From Cynocephalus volans (lineage: Eukaryota > Chordata > Mammalia > Dermoptera > Cynocephalidae): a stretch of 64,000 bases of DNA. Below the pieces are notes generated by a model that did no database searches, was not told the DNA's origin, and was given only the letters and a program-made list of their open reading frames with translations. Position 1 is the stretch's first letter. Each line of letters starts with the position of its first letter. The position numbers were made by a program, and so were the translations under genes. The stretch covers positions 70,541,852 to 70,605,851 of the forward strand of contig NC_084463.1 in the NCBI RefSeq assembly GCF_027409185.1. The letters run 5' to 3'. This document shows, in pieces, positions 48,320-60,839 of the stretch.

Positions 48320-48460
48320 TCCTCTGTGACAAGCACTAATACTCACAACCAGCCTCCAATGGAATGCTATTTCCCCATTTTATAGATGAGGAAAGTAATG
48401 TTTGAGTGAGTTGCCTGAGATCATATTTAGTGACCATCATTGATCCTCCTCAATCTGCCC
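48320..48460 (-). mobile_element. MIR SINE, antisense
   Basis: CCCCATTTTATAGATGAGGA, AAGTAATGTTTGAGTGAGTT and GCCTGAGATCATATTTAGTG follow the antisense MIR order. Confidence 0.75.
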
Positions 48461-48549
48461 CCAAAGCTGGGCTTTTTCCATAGGTCATTTTCTTCCCTCC
48501 TCTACGAATGCCATATCACATTGCTTCACACAAAATTGACACATCTTTG

Positions 48550-49281
48550 TCACACCAGTTAGACCAGCAAGTATCAAAAAGACAAAGAATAACAAGTGCT
48601 GACGAGGATGTGGAGAAAGGGGAACTCTCCTACACTGTTGGTCGGACTATAAACTGGTGCAGCCATTATGGAAAATGGTTTGGAGTTTCCTCAAACAACT
48701 ACAGATGGAACTTCCATACGATCCAGCAATATCACTGCTGCATGTATACCCAAAGGAATGGAAATCATCATGTCGAAGAGATACCTGCACTCCCATGTCT
48801 ATTGCAGCTCTATTTACAATAGCTAAGAGTTGGAACCAACCCAAATGTCCATCGGCAGATGACTGGATAAAGAAAATGTGGTATGTATACACAATGGATT
48901 ACTACTCTTCCACAAAAAGGAATGAAATTCTGACATTCGCAACAACATGGATGAACTTAGAGAAAATTATGTTAAGTGAAATAAGCCGGGTACAGAAAGA
49001 GAAATGTTGCATATCCTCACTCATAAATGAGAGCTGATAAATAAATAGACAGATAGACAGATAGACAGATAGATAGATAGATAGATAGATAGATAAATAA
49101 ATAAATAAATAAGAAAGGAAGAAAGATACAGCAATCACAATAATTATTTGACCTTCCAAAGGAGAGGATGGAACGTAACCCACCAGAGGTGGTAAAGAAG
49201 GGGGGGCGGGGCGGTTAGGAAGAAGTTGGTAAAGGGCCGCAAAATAGGTTTACATTGTGTAGTGATAAAAAAAAAAGAAAC
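48550..49281 (+). mobile_element. 5'-truncated L1, sense, with poly(A)
   Basis: About 730 bp. The C-terminal end of ORF2 is open over 48657-49037 (126 codons after the first Met), including the conserved ORF2 wording around YSSTKRNEIL and TTWMNLEKIMLSEISRVQ. A 3'UTR with an AGAC/AGAT repeat and a G-rich patch (49200-49215) follows, then an A-rich tail ending near 49281. Likely target copies are GACACATCTTTG (48538-48549) and GACCCCATCTTTG (49282-49294). Its good reading frame suggests it is younger than the other L1 pieces. Confidence 0.9.
49046..49112. repeat. (AGAC)n/(AGAT)n/(AAAT)n tetranucleotide repeat
   Basis: AGAC/AGAT units pass into AGAT and then AAAT units inside the L1 3'UTR. Confidence 0.95.
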
Positions 49282-49294
49282 GACCCCATCTTTG

Positions 49295-50380
49295 AAACAC
49301 TTCCATATCCTAGTTATGAAGCACTATCCTCCCAAGATTTACTTCATATACTTTCATCTTTGTTTTTTCATTTAACAGTAGTGTCTTAGAACTCATCCTG
49401 TATTTTTACTTCTCTTAAAGCTTTCCTGATAAAGAGAAAACTTTATCGATTTATGTAGTTTTTGTGCCATTTGACTTCAAAAAATCTCTCCCTCACTCTC
49501 ACTTTATATATCCCTCATCTCCTGATGTCTTAACAGTTAACCCTCAAACCTCAACTCCAAATTTAAAATGTGACATATAAACCTGTTTAATAGTTACAGC
49601 CAATGTTATCAGAAAATTTGGGTAACTCATTGTTTCAAAATGGAATTATTGGCTCATTAATCTGGCAAGGTTATTTGCATAGTGAAAAGGTGTGCCAAGC
49701 ATTTCCACATAATTTTTTGCTGGGTAGATATATGTATTAGAATGATACACTAAAGACAAAATTTTAAAAGATTAAAATTTTAAAGGACACTGGCATCTGC
49801 ATTTTTATTATTATGTCTTTATCTTCCTTTTAATTATAAAGACTAGAAATTATCTGACATTAATAGAAAAAACTGCCAGAAAAAGTAAAAAAAAAAAATC
49901 ATGACAATCTATTGTTTTACAAATTAATCACGTTCTTCTTGCTGAGACTGACTGAATTCAGATATTACTCAGGAAAAGACAGTAGCACCTCTGCAAAACA
50001 AAATACTAATCCTCAAATATTTTAATGCTTACGATTCTCAAAAATAAATGTTTCTACCTTCATAATCCCTGAACCAATCTGGTGGGGTTATATTCTGCAA
50101 AGCCCTATTTTCTTTAGAAACAGTCTGAGCTTTTCAATTTTCTCTCTGCATTTTTATTAGAAAGAGGAGGAGAGTGAGACTGGATTAAGAAGGTACTTAT
50201 ATTAATTCAATTATCTTCCCTAGAAATGAAGATGGATTTTATAGTCATATTATACTGAAGCATAACTTCCTTAATATAGGGTAAGATTTTCATTTTTAAT
50301 AACTCCCTGTGAAAAGTAAAAAGGTTAAAGTTGCTGATTTATAAAAGAGGAAAAAATATATAATGAGTTAAAAAAACAAT
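49295..50380. other. No recognisable feature
   Basis: Unassigned AT-rich sequence. Confidence 0.45.
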
Positions 50381-50382
50381 GC

Positions 50383-50745
50383 ACATATGTTCCTTGACTT
50401 ACAATGTGCTTACCTCCTGATAAATCCATCGTAGTTTGAAAATATTGTAAGTTGAAAATGCATTTAATACACTTAACCTACTGAACATTACAGCTTAGTC
50501 TAGCCTACCTTAAACACGCTCAGAACACTTACATTAGCCTACAGTTGGGCAAAAGCGTATTTTATAATGAAGAGTTGAATACCTCATGTAATTTAATGAA
50601 TACTGTAGTGAAAGTGAAAAACAGAATGGCTGCATGGGTACTCAAAGTATGGTTTCTACTGAATGTTTATCACTTTTGCATCATTATAAAGTGAAAAAAT
50701 CATAAATTGAACCATCCTAAATTGGGGGCTATCTGTATATATTCT
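50383..50745. mobile_element. Tigger-like (TcMar) MITE relic
   Basis: The ends are inverted relatives: TTCCTTGACTTACAATGTGC on the left, and on the right the reverse complement of AACCATCCTAAATTGGGGGC. The interior carries familiar Tigger-MITE wording (GAAAATATTGTAAGTTGAAA, ACTTACATTAGCCTACAGTT). No transposase ORF is present and the subfamily is not fixed. Confidence 0.65.
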
Positions 50746-51183
50746 TGAGGTCATAATTTTTCTACTATTTCATATCAAATCTACTGAAACATAACACAAT
50801 GGTCAGTGATGAGGACGAATGAAAAAATGAAAAATCTGGAAGCAGCTTCAGTCATTCAATGATGTAGACAAAAATCTCGTCACAGATTTTAGAAAGGAAA
50901 CTCATGCATCAAGTTTTCAATCAAGATCTTATCAGATAATTGCAGCTTCATACGGGAATAATTCTTTGTGTTGTCCTAACTTCTTTTCAGCATCACAAGT
51001 CAACTAACATACTGAAAAAAAATTAGATTGCAAGTAGTTTAGACAAGGTACTATTATTTTAGTCACTTTATAGACATCTTCCAATCCTCAAGTTCTCTAT
51101 AACCTCCTAAAAATGGTCAGTGTGAATGCACATGTCTATTTGACATAAAATAAGAACTATTTAGCAAAAGGGTTATTACATTC

Positions 51184-51588
51184 TGTGTTAGTCCGTTTTG
51201 TGTTGCTATAACAGAATACCTGAGACTGGGTAATTTATTAAGAACAGAGGTTTATTTGGCTTACGATTCCGGGACAGCTACATCTGGCATGGGCCTCAGG
51301 CTGCTTCTACTCATGGAGGAAAAACAGCAGGCAGCCAGCGGGTACAAGCAGATCACATGACAAGAGGAAGTAAGAGAGAGAGGGGGGCATTGCCAGGGTC
51401 TTTTAAACAACCAGCTCTCACGTGAACTAATAGAGCGAGAACTCACTCCTTAATCTCCCCACCTAGGGAGAGAATTAATCCATTCATAAGGGATCTGCCC
51501 CCATGACTCAGTCAGTTTCCAGCACTGCCACATTGGGATCAAATTTCCACATGAGTTTTGGAGGGCACTACACATCCAAACTCCATCA
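51184..51588 (-). mobile_element. MaLR solo LTR 7, antisense, perfect 5-bp duplication
   Basis: Starts TGTGTTAGTCCG and continues with GCTATAACAGAATACCTGAG, ACTGGGTAATTTATTAAGAA, CTCTCACGTGAACTAATAGA and ATTGGGATCAAATTTCCACA, ending CTCCATCA. CATTC flanks it on both sides (51179-51183 and 51589-51593). The element is 405 bp. It is the MST-like member of the cluster. Confidence 0.93.
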
Positions 51589-51593
51589 CATTC

Positions 51594-54500
51594 CTTTGAG
51601 AAATTTGATGCCAATATGGATATTTCATAGGTCTAACATTCATTGGGGAATTAACATAGTTATGCATAGCTCAGCTGCAGTCTTAATATATGTCATTATT
51701 TTGTGTATCCTTGAGAGAAGAAAAAAAGTCAAACTAATGAATGTTAAAGGTGTTAAACTAGTTATCTTTAGAAATGTTACACTTATTCAAAGAACGCTTT
51801 CAAACTTATTCACTCATGGGTTTTTAAATAACTCCGGTGCATTAAAAAAGAAAATATAAGCAAAATATATTGGTTTAGGAATGAATGAAACTTCTTCTGA
51901 TTCAGAATCCAACTTTCCTGGTTTATTTTTTATTTTATTTTTGATTTGCATTTCATTTTTTTCATATAATGTTATTTTCTGGTCCATGGGTAGTGTTGAT
52001 AATACAGCATTTATCAAGAGTGCTCCATTCTTGTTTTTGAAGTTTTCTTCTTATCCACCAACATCATCCTACAGGTTATGATGCCTAGGCTTTCTTTATC
52101 TTACCTGAGATGTCAAGTGATATCAACTATGTCATGAATGCCACTTGCCCAGTGGCGTTTAAGGGACACAATTAACTATAAGACTTATGCTTATTTTAGA
52201 GCTGTTTAAAATGAGAAATACATGCATCTGAGAATTGATGTAAGGTATACTATTTGCCAAATATGCTTAAACTGTTTTTGTTTTTTTGTATCCAGGACAA
52301 CAATTTCTGTAAAAAATAAAGTTTATTTTTACATATATCCTACACTGTCTTGTGTTTCAGAATTTCAGTATTCTCACCTCCCTTGCCTTTCTGGCAGTTT
52401 TCTTAAATGTCTAGTTTACCAGTGAACCTCTCCAAATAATGACTGTAGAATTTAATTTAAAGATGAGTCCAAGCTGGTGGAGTTCCTTCTAATTCAGCCT
52501 TTCTCAAGATAATGTTTAATATAATGGGAAATAAGCAAAGTCAACAGGATTCTTTAATACAGCTTCTCAAAACTTGTAATATATTGAAGTACATTGTGAT
52601 TGTCCAACAATGGCAAATGATGTAGCATTTCTGAAAATTATTTGATCACAGAAACATTTTTAACACAATGTTATAAGATTTGTGCTTTGAGAAGCATCCT
52701 TTGGGAAAAAAACTCTTACAGCTAGCCAACATTCTTTGTAGCATTTCTTTGTAGTTTCTCATCTTTGCTATGTGGCACTCTGAATATCTGGAAATCTGAG
52801 GTCGAATGTGATTTTAATACAGGTAACTCCCTATTTGCCCAGTATTATCAAAGAAGGAGATAGTTATGATGTACATTTTAAGATAATAAAATCTCATTTA
52901 AGCACAAACTTATTTGCCTTCTATTGTATAATGTGGTAACAAATTTCTATCACATATCTTTGCTTGTGAAGTGAACTGACCTGTGACAATATGGCCATAA
53001 GGCAAATGCTAGACATTTTGGAAAAAAATTTTTAGTATCTGGCAGTTAAGGTAGACGAAGGCTAAATGTTATCTCTCCCATAACTTTGCTACCAGTTGTT
53101 ACATTACAATGGAAGCACATAAAAGCCAAACATATCAATATTATTTGTAAACAAGAACAAAACAAAGAGCCAGTTCTTACAGCTGCTCTGGTACCTAGGG
53201 GCAAGTCTAAATTCACTCAGGAATTCCAATCAGCACTTCACACAACAGGTTCAATCTGAGATGGACACAATGCTTTATAACTGGGTCAGGAGACAGGCAC
53301 TCTGTGAAGTGGTGGTGCAAACTTAATGGGACCCTGGTCTGCACTGTGCTCTGTGCTGAAGACATCCCACTGCTGACCTTGCCGAATTCTTATAGTTCAT
53401 GCACTCAAGAGCAGGGGTTTGACCAATATTTTCTAACTACCAAGTGTACTGGACATCATTCATTTCACTAATGAAAAATCATTTCCAGTATTGCTTATAT
53501 AAATTAACAAAATCTCTTGTGTATAATTGGATAAAGATATGTGTGGCACTAAGCATTCCACTTCTAGAGTGTTGATTTCTGACAAAAAAAAATTTTTTAC
53601 AAATTTTAAATTGGAATTAACTTGTATGCACATATATTTATGTCACATTGTTAATATTCAAGTATTTTTAAGGTAAATTTTCATATCAGCAATATAAAAC
53701 TTTGCCATATTAAATAGAATATAGCCACTGGAATTTATAAATTGTGTGACAATTTAGCACCATGATTATATATTTCAATTGATGGAATATTCTATAAATA
53801 TCCATGCATCCAAAAGAGATATATAATACTGTTTACAAGCCCTATATGTATGTTTCTCTCTATAGGTATATATTTGTAAAAGGCTATTCACAAGCCCGAT
53901 ATAATCCTCAGACTACCATGTTAATTTTTGGTTCTTCTTTTTTATTCATATTTTTTAAATCCCCTATTACTCTCAGTTTTACCTTATTATTTTTTTATGT
54001 ACTACCCGTCAGTTTACTATTTAATGGAGAAACCAGATATTTGAGCTGGTTGAAATTAAAATTATATAGAAAGTGATCAAGATGACTTTGAATTAGGGCT
54101 TAAAAATTTCCCACAGAGTAAATTATACAGACATTCCAGAATGATCTTTGGAACACCTCGTTTGGCTGCTCAGAGATTGTTCTTCAGTTTTATTATCGTT
54201 CCTTCAGTTTGTGGAGAGTGTTATTTTTGAAACAACATTAAAAATGTTATATTGGATTTTATTGGCCTTAACATTTTCATATTTCCTGCAGTTACGTTTG
54301 GCCTCAAAAATAAATTCAACAACTTTTCTGAACTTGTTAAAATTAATATTGTGTTAGAAAAACAATTAAAACTTTAATACATTAGGAAAAATATATGTGT
54401 AGTCATAGCACTATTTAAGACATTGGCCAGATTAAGATTATTGATTTGCATATTTTTCTATTCTCAATATAAGATCATCCTTGTATATGTGTTAGGACCA

Positions 54501-55030
54501 TATTAAGAATGCTGCTATACCTTAATGAGTTCTAGACAACACTTTTAAAATGCTTGAAAATAATATGAAATAGAACTATGCCAAATTCTCAGTTGTGCTG
54601 TACATATGATAGCATTATTGTTCAAAAACTAAATAAGGTTTGGAAGATATGATCATAGAATCACAAAATCCTAAAATTAGAAAAAACACTTCAAGGTCTT
54701 TAAAATTTTTCCTCAATAAAGGAGCTTTGTTTTCAATACTCTTGATATTTATGCAATTCCCATTAGAATGCTTTCAGTATTTAAAAAAAAAAAAATCTTC
54801 TATCTTAAAATACAATTAGTTCCACTGTTAAACAGCTCAAGTTATTTTTTTAAGGAGTATATTTATTGAAATGTGCCTCCCAGTAAATCTCATTCATTAG
54901 TTCTATATACACAATAGAGAAGAAAGTTTATTTACTCTTTGCATCTTCACCTATTTAAAGACCATTCTTATGTCTCTCTGTACCCATCACCCCTACCCTA
55001 CCTCCTACTCATCTCAGGCCTTTATCTTCA
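51594..55030. other. No gene or named repeat
   Basis: 3.4 kb of AT-rich sequence with no repeat I recognise and no coding signature. The 118-codon ORF at 51503-51859 starts inside the LTR and has no domain. Because it lacks obvious transposons, it is a fair place to look for conserved regulatory DNA. Confidence 0.5.
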
Positions 55031-55034
55031 TAAT

Positions 55035-55330
55035 ATTTTAAAAAATATTTTATTATTTTTTTAACTTGATATGTACTCGTACATATTTATGGGGAACAGA
55101 GTCATATTTCAATACATGTATGCAGTGTGTCATGATCAGATCAGGGTAATTAACTTATCTATCATCGCAAAAAATTGATCTTTTTGGTGATGAGAGTATC
55201 TGAACTTTTCTCTCTAGACATTTGAAAACATACAATAAATTATGGTTGATTATAGACATCTAGCACTACTGAAGACTACCAGAACTTATTTTTCCTATCT
55301 AGCTGTGATTTTTTATCCCTTAACCATGTT
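55035..55330 (-). mobile_element. L1 3'UTR fragment, antisense
   Basis: GATATGTACTCGTACATATT, TATGGGGAACAGAGTCATAT and TAGCACTACTGAAGACTACC are antisense L1 3'UTR wording, related to the 43-kb copy. Confidence 0.85.
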
Positions 55331-55334
55331 TTCC

Positions 55335-57625
55335 ACACAGATACTTAACTGTTCTTATGGCTTCATCAGTATGCATACTAGTTTTCCTACATCCTTCTTT
55401 ACATCTGGCACCCAGACAAACTTTAAAGATAAGCCATTTAGGGAACTATAGTTTAAGAAACTAAAAGACAGATTTTTTTATCTTCATTACTTTGAAATAA
55501 CTTCCTTATTTCCTATGGTTTTTTTGTCACATCCTTTTTTTCTTCACATTTTTATTGTTTTCCACTTTGTCCAGTCTGATCTTCAGATTGCATATCACAT
55601 ATTGTTCTACAGGAAGTCAATAAGCTTGCTTACTTCTTTCAAGCTCTATGAGAGGTTTAGAGTTTCCCTCCAGCCTCCTAAATGGCCAATAATTCAAATC
55701 AGAGGTGGCTCTTCATAGATTTGAAAGTGGACTAACCTCAAACAAAAAGAATATGATCACATAGCATATGTTATGACCTTTCAAAGATATATTATGTTAT
55801 ACTGCAGGGTCACTTGAATATTCTTTAATTAGTCAATCAGTATAAAATACGAAAAGACACTTGTCAGTTTATATTGATGTGATTAGTTAACATTGTCTAA
55901 CCTCGATTTAAAAAGCCTCTCTTTTTGTGGATGTTTAAAATTTCTAAATGAGGGACTTCTTCAGTCTCTACTCAGAAAACAAATTGCTTGTGGCCCTCAA
56001 AAAGAAATCTAAGAACCAGAGTCAATATCTAATTATGTAATTTATTTCTATCACATTAGCTTATTAATCATAAACTCTATTATTTATTATGCACAGCATG
56101 CTGAGTACTACTCTCTCTTTTACAATGCGGCTTATTTTCATTTATAGGCTAAGTATAAAACAGAAAGTCTGGAAAGATGACCAAGCTTTTAGAATACAAG
56201 AGTTGTTTTCAATTCCAGACTCTTAAAAGTAACTTCTTGATGGAGAAGAACACGTATCAGAAGAGTTTAAACGGAGAAAAAAACAAATCTGGTAATTAAT
56301 GAGGGTTAAATACCCATTCAAGTTCTAAATACGGTCTTACTAATCAATTTAATATCAGTTGAACTGAAAAGAAGAATAAATGTGTAATGCAGAATTCTAA
56401 GGAACATAAATATAAGAAAAGATTTTCTTGACTGAATTAAAATCCTCACTCACAGAAAGGAATACTAAAGACTTGAATACCAATTTTTCTCTTCAAAAAT
56501 GGCAAGGTAAGAGGAGAACTTGAAATGTGAGAATAACTGGATATAAGCCAATCTTACAAAGACAAAAATGCAGAAGACTGAAGGAGACTGGCAGACATCC
56601 CAGATCAATTAAGGAAGAAATCCTGCAGAATAGGCAATATGTTCATCTTTGAAACCTTAAATTTAGATAATACAGCTCAAGAATGTGTAAATAGAAATAA
56701 AAAATATACAAGCAATCTGAAGAAAATTATAGACATGAGGATTCTTTTACATGATAAGATAATAACTCAATGATTCATTTTATCAAGCTGAATCACTGAT
56801 AAATTCAATGAAGTAAAGGAAAACTAATGTTTGATAGAACAGACTACCGGATTGGACCTATTACTTGTCAAAAGGTCAGCTACAACCCATCTTAAATGAT
56901 CAAATCTGGAAGTTACTTCTCAAAATGTGTCAGCCCTGTAGCTGGATAAATTGTATATGACATTACTATGTAGGCTTCTGGACAATATGTGGTGGTTGTA
57001 TATACATCCTATGCATTAACTATATATACAATATAAGATACAGGGTGTAGAGTAAATTGCAAACACTTTGGCTTATGAATGAGTTGACATGTATTATGAT
57101 TTTCTTCAAGTTAGGATCCAGAAGCAGAAATCGGCTTGCAGTTGTGTCTAAAGCAGAATGAAAATTGTCTTGTGCTTTTAGTATTTGCCATTGAAATTAC
57201 AGTTTTGAAGGTAAATACCTAACAGGAAGGAACTCAGTGTTACAGACTGCTGAAGAAAGACAGCAATGCTCTCAATGTGGGTTTCCTTGCCAATAACTGA
57301 AAACAAGAGTAAATTAATGTTGTCTTGAAACAAATTCAAAAACTCTATAAGCTTCAGTACTACCAAAAGCCTTAATTTTAGAGTCATTTTCTCCCTCTTT
57401 ACACACAGAGAATATAATGCTTTTAAGAAAAGATGCTTTAAAAATCCTTCTATAACTTATTTTATTGTTAATAATAATAGAAATAAAGCATAAATGTAAT
57501 ACATTTAACAAAGGAGTCAGTTAAAAATATAAAAGAGCTTAACAAAAGAGTAACTTTAATAGAAGAAAATTATGGGAATAGTTATTTTAAAAAGGTGTGC
57601 TATTTGTTGCTGAGTCAACATAGTT
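55335..57625. other. No recognisable feature
   Basis: AT-rich unassigned sequence. Confidence 0.45.
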
Positions 57626-57634
57626 TAATATGAT

Positions 57635-58220
57635 GTATTTTTAATTAATTAATTTATGTATTGTTTATTTTTATCATAACATAGTTGATTGTACATATTT
57701 GTGGGGTACAGAGTTGAGTGTCAATACTCTTGTGCAATATGTGATGCTCTAATCAGAATGATTATTATATTCAACAATGTACTGTCATCGCTATTTATAG
57801 CCCTTTACCTATCCATTCCTTCTCCCACTTTCCCACTTCTAGTAACCTCAGTTCTCCTTTTGAAAGTTCCATGTATTACTGTGATTGTTGTATCTTTCTT
57901 TCTTTTATTTACACGTTTATTTCTTAGTTCCTACTTATGAGTGAGGACGTATAGTATTTCTCTTTCTGCTCCTGGCTTCTTTGACTTGACACATTTTTCC
58001 CTAAGTTCATCTGTGTTGCTGTGAATGGCAGTATTTCATTCTTTTTTATGGCTGAGTAATATTCCATTGTGGACATATAGCACATTTTCCTTATTCCGTC
58101 ATCTGACAAAGGACATTTAGGTTGGTTCCAACTCTTGACTATTGTAAATAGAGTTGCGATAAGCATGGGGGTGTGGGTATCTCTTTGACATGATGCTTTC
58201 CATTCCTTTGAGTAATGTAT
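57635..58220 (-). mobile_element. 5'-truncated L1 3' end, antisense
   Basis: The 3'UTR lies at the left (GTACATATTTGTGGGGTACA) and the ORF2 C-terminus on the minus strand, with residues such as TMEYYSAIKKNEILPF and SWNQPKCPLSDD in one frame (57924-58283). The same region of ORF2 is seen in the copy at 48.6-49.0 kb. Confidence 0.9.
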
Positions 58221-58224
58221 TTTG

Positions 58225-59690
58225 CCCATTCTTGATATAAAATATTTTGTAGTCATGCTGGTAGTGAGGGTCATTCTAGTCATCTGGAACTATTAAAAGA
58301 GTTTAACACAGTTTGTCATCTTATAAATATTTAATTTCATTCTTTGGCACCCAGGATATTCATACATTATCTTTTCTTTAATTTTAAAAATAAACTAAAT
58401 TTAACCTTATTCTTCTGAGCCAAATCATTGGTCAAAATCATTTCACTGATTGTCTTATAGCATTAAAATTAATTTTGTCTTTCTTCTAAATTTACATCAT
58501 AATTGTAATCAATTGCATTTCACCTGTTCAGTTATTTCAACCACTAAAACGTATTCTCCTTATCTAGATTTTTATACATTTGAGCAATTGATTTCTTTAA
58601 AAGAAAACATAATTTTGAAAGTAAAATAACTGTTAACATTAAATGGCAAACAAACATTTGAGCTATCGTTTTAGTATGTACTACTTATTAAAATTTCAAA
58701 ATATCAGCTTATTAAATTTTGTAAAAACCTTTTATTCTTGTATATAACTAAACTTTATAACAACTATTTAAAATGTATTTGAGTTTGATAAAGTTACATA
58801 TATAGCCTTTAGTGAGAAATTGAGCAAAGGTAAGACTTAAAAAATAAAATACTTATAATTCTGAAAGAAGTCTTGAAGGTGATCTAATATAACACCCCCA
58901 CCTTACAAGGAGGGATCAAAGTTGCATGAAGGTTCAACATTGACCAAGCTCAATAGTCTATCGGCAGAGAAGAAACTAAATTGTCATGTCACAGTGCTTT
59001 ACTTTTTCTGAAATCTAGTTAGTGGAGGATGAATAAGAGAAGAAAGTCCTCTTTGAATGGAGTAAACTTCATAAAATGACTACTATTGTCAAGAGAAAGG
59101 TTCTGCATGAGTTACAAGTTAAAAATTGGTAGAAGTTTAGTTAAAAAAAAATAGCACAGGGGTGAAATACTTGCAGAGATGAGAAGGCTTCAAGAAGGTC
59201 ACGCTACATTTAATTCCTTTTCTGTGGCGGCTTTTTATGAGTAGTGAAAGAAGGAAAGAATATTTTTAAAAAGTAGTAAAAAACACCATTCTTTTGTCCT
59301 ACAAATGTAACACAAAGAGTACATGATGAAAACAGCATCGTGTCCTAACCTACCCTTTTGTCAAATCCATACCACCAGAATATTTGTTTGGGATAAATGC
59401 CATTATACATGAACCTATTATAAGTTGCTCTTATATTTTTTAAATTTTTCTAAAAAATAGGTGCACCTTTTTTAGTTTATATGAATGTTGTGGAACAACG
59501 GCTAAATATAGAATAGTTGATGCACATTGTCTGAACAGTAATAAATATTTATAAATCTGATTTCATTGTGTTGGCTCATGTTCTTCTAACTGACCTATAA
59601 GCATTTAAAATATAATGGCAAATGCAATGTTTTGGTAAGTTAGTCTGAAATTCATATGAAAAATAAATTAAAACAATCATACTATATCTT
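58225..59690. other. No recognisable gene; upstream flank
   Basis: AT-rich sequence. A short block at about 58860-58980 resembles an old mammalian repeat seen also near 29.1 kb, but I cannot name it. Confidence 0.4.
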
Positions 59691-60359
59691 TGTATCACAC
59701 CTTTTCCTCTCGATATATTTTTATTGAACACCTATTGAGGCCCCAAAGGCCTCAACGCCCCCGCCTCTTCCTATGGACTGTGAGAACAAAGCAACAGAAT
59801 GTTCTCATACAACTTTTTCACCTTGCCCTGCCTGTCCTGCTTAGCCCCACTGTGTCCTCTAGCTCCTTCTACCCTGCAGGGGATGAGGGTAGGATATAAA
59901 AAACCCCCTTGAAGTTTTATTATTGCACTTATTGTACACTTCACCACATGGGCCCATCACAGCTACAGTCCTGTGAGACAGGAAGGACGCATTGTCCCCC
60001 TCCCCGCCCCCCCATTAACCTTGACTCAACTAGGGTCACACTGACGGAAACCCAAAGGGAACCTCAGAATGGAGCTCCTTTGCGATTGCATTTTTTCACT
60101 ATACAGATGATGAGATCTTGAAGTAGAATCTGATTTCGGTGATTGTAAAACAAACGCTCCCAAGTCCATTTAAAATTTTTGGACCCAACACCCCACCATC
60201 ACCAGGGCAAGAGCTATGGTTTTTGGGTGGATGCGCCAGTCACCTCTGGAGAAGTACTAGGATTCCACCCTCTCCCACTTCGTCCTGGCCACCTTGTTCC
60301 CTGCTCCCTTTCTGGTCCAACAACTATGACAAAGCCTAGGGCTGTGGAAGAGTCCTGTC
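59691..60359. other. Upstream flank of PDGFD
   Basis: GC content rises toward the CpG island. C-rich patches lie near 59995-60015 and 60255-60300. No gene is seen. This is the distal promoter zone by position only. Confidence 0.5.
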
Positions 60360-60669
60360 CCACTGTCAAACTGGGCATGCTCAGTGGCGGAGCAGGTTTG
60401 GGCCGGGCCTGGGCAGCTGGATTGCTCGCGCCGCTGCTCCGAGCCCGACCGCGCGCAGCTCGGGGGCATCCAAGGCGGAGAAGCCAGAGAACTCTGCTGC
60501 TCGCTCGCCTGTCCCTGCCCGGCCGGACGCGGCGCCGCCCGCCCCCTGCAGCCTGCGCTGCAGCAGCCGGCCACCGGAGGGGGCGTACAAACGTCAACCT
60601 GTTGTTTGTCCCGTCGTCACCATTTATCAACCCTCGGCACCACAAGGAAGTGCAGCACCCACACGCGCT
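60360..60669 (+). promoter_or_regulatory. PDGFD: CpG-island promoter of PDGFD
   Basis: The first strongly CpG-rich sequence in the window: many CG dinucleotides, GC-box-like CCGCCCGCCCCC (about 60535-60546) and GGGGGCG (near 60578), and no TATA box at a useful distance. ETS-type GGAAG cores occur at about 60645 and 60688. Reports of Sp1 and Ets-1 control of PDGFD are from memory. The exact start of transcription is not visible in sequence. Overlapping ORFs of 95-178 codons here, on both strands, come from stop-codon scarcity in GC-rich DNA. Confidence 0.75.
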
Positions 60670-60839
60670 GAGAAAGTTCAGCATGCAGGAAGTTTGGGGA
60701 GAGCTCGGAGAGTAGCACGGCGGCCCGGGCCAGCGCGCGGGGCGAGCGCAGGGGCGAGAGCGCAGGGCGGCGCGGCCATCCCGGGAGCGGAACCCGGCTT
60801 TTTCTTGGAGCGCCTCTGTCCCTAGGTCGCTGATCCCAA
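60670..60839 (+). other. PDGFD: PDGFD 5' untranslated leader (exon 1)
   Basis: From about AAAGTTCAGCATGCAGGAAG through AACCCGGCTTTTTCTTGGAG to the start codon, this stretch closely follows the human PDGFD mRNA leader as I remember it. The true 5' end may lie further upstream. It is GC-rich and contains a small uORF. Confidence 0.75.
60683..60715 (+). CDS. Upstream ORF in the PDGFD leader (10 codons)
   Basis: An ATG at 60683 opens a frame MQEVWGELGE that stops at TAG 60713-60715, 124 bases before the PDGFD start. Its context has A at -3, against C at -3 for the main start. I recall the human leader carrying nearly the same uORF, with one changed residue at the end; that is memory, not a search. 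Such a uORF usually lowers translation of the main frame. No peptide function is proposed. Confidence 0.5.
   Translation: MQEVWGELGE

Noticed and set aside
48657..49037. Possible 126-aa gene
   Set aside because: It is the C-terminal remnant of L1 ORF2 in a truncated element, not a host gene.
49046..49112. CRISPR-like regular repeat
   Set aside because: It is a tetranucleotide microsatellite with no spacers, in mammalian DNA.
57924..58283. Possible 119-aa minus-strand gene
   Set aside because: Also L1 ORF2 C-terminus in an antisense truncated L1.
59880..59905. TATA-like GATATAAAAAACCCC as PDGFD core promoter
   Set aside because: It lies about 800 bases upstream of the recognised leader and outside the CpG island. 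No transcript support can be seen.
60179..60715. 178-codon + strand ORF and overlapping minus-strand ORFs (to 156 codons) in the CpG island
   Set aside because: GC-rich DNA has few stops, so long ORFs arise by chance. They lack domains, overlap in several frames, and cover the PDGFD promoter and leader.
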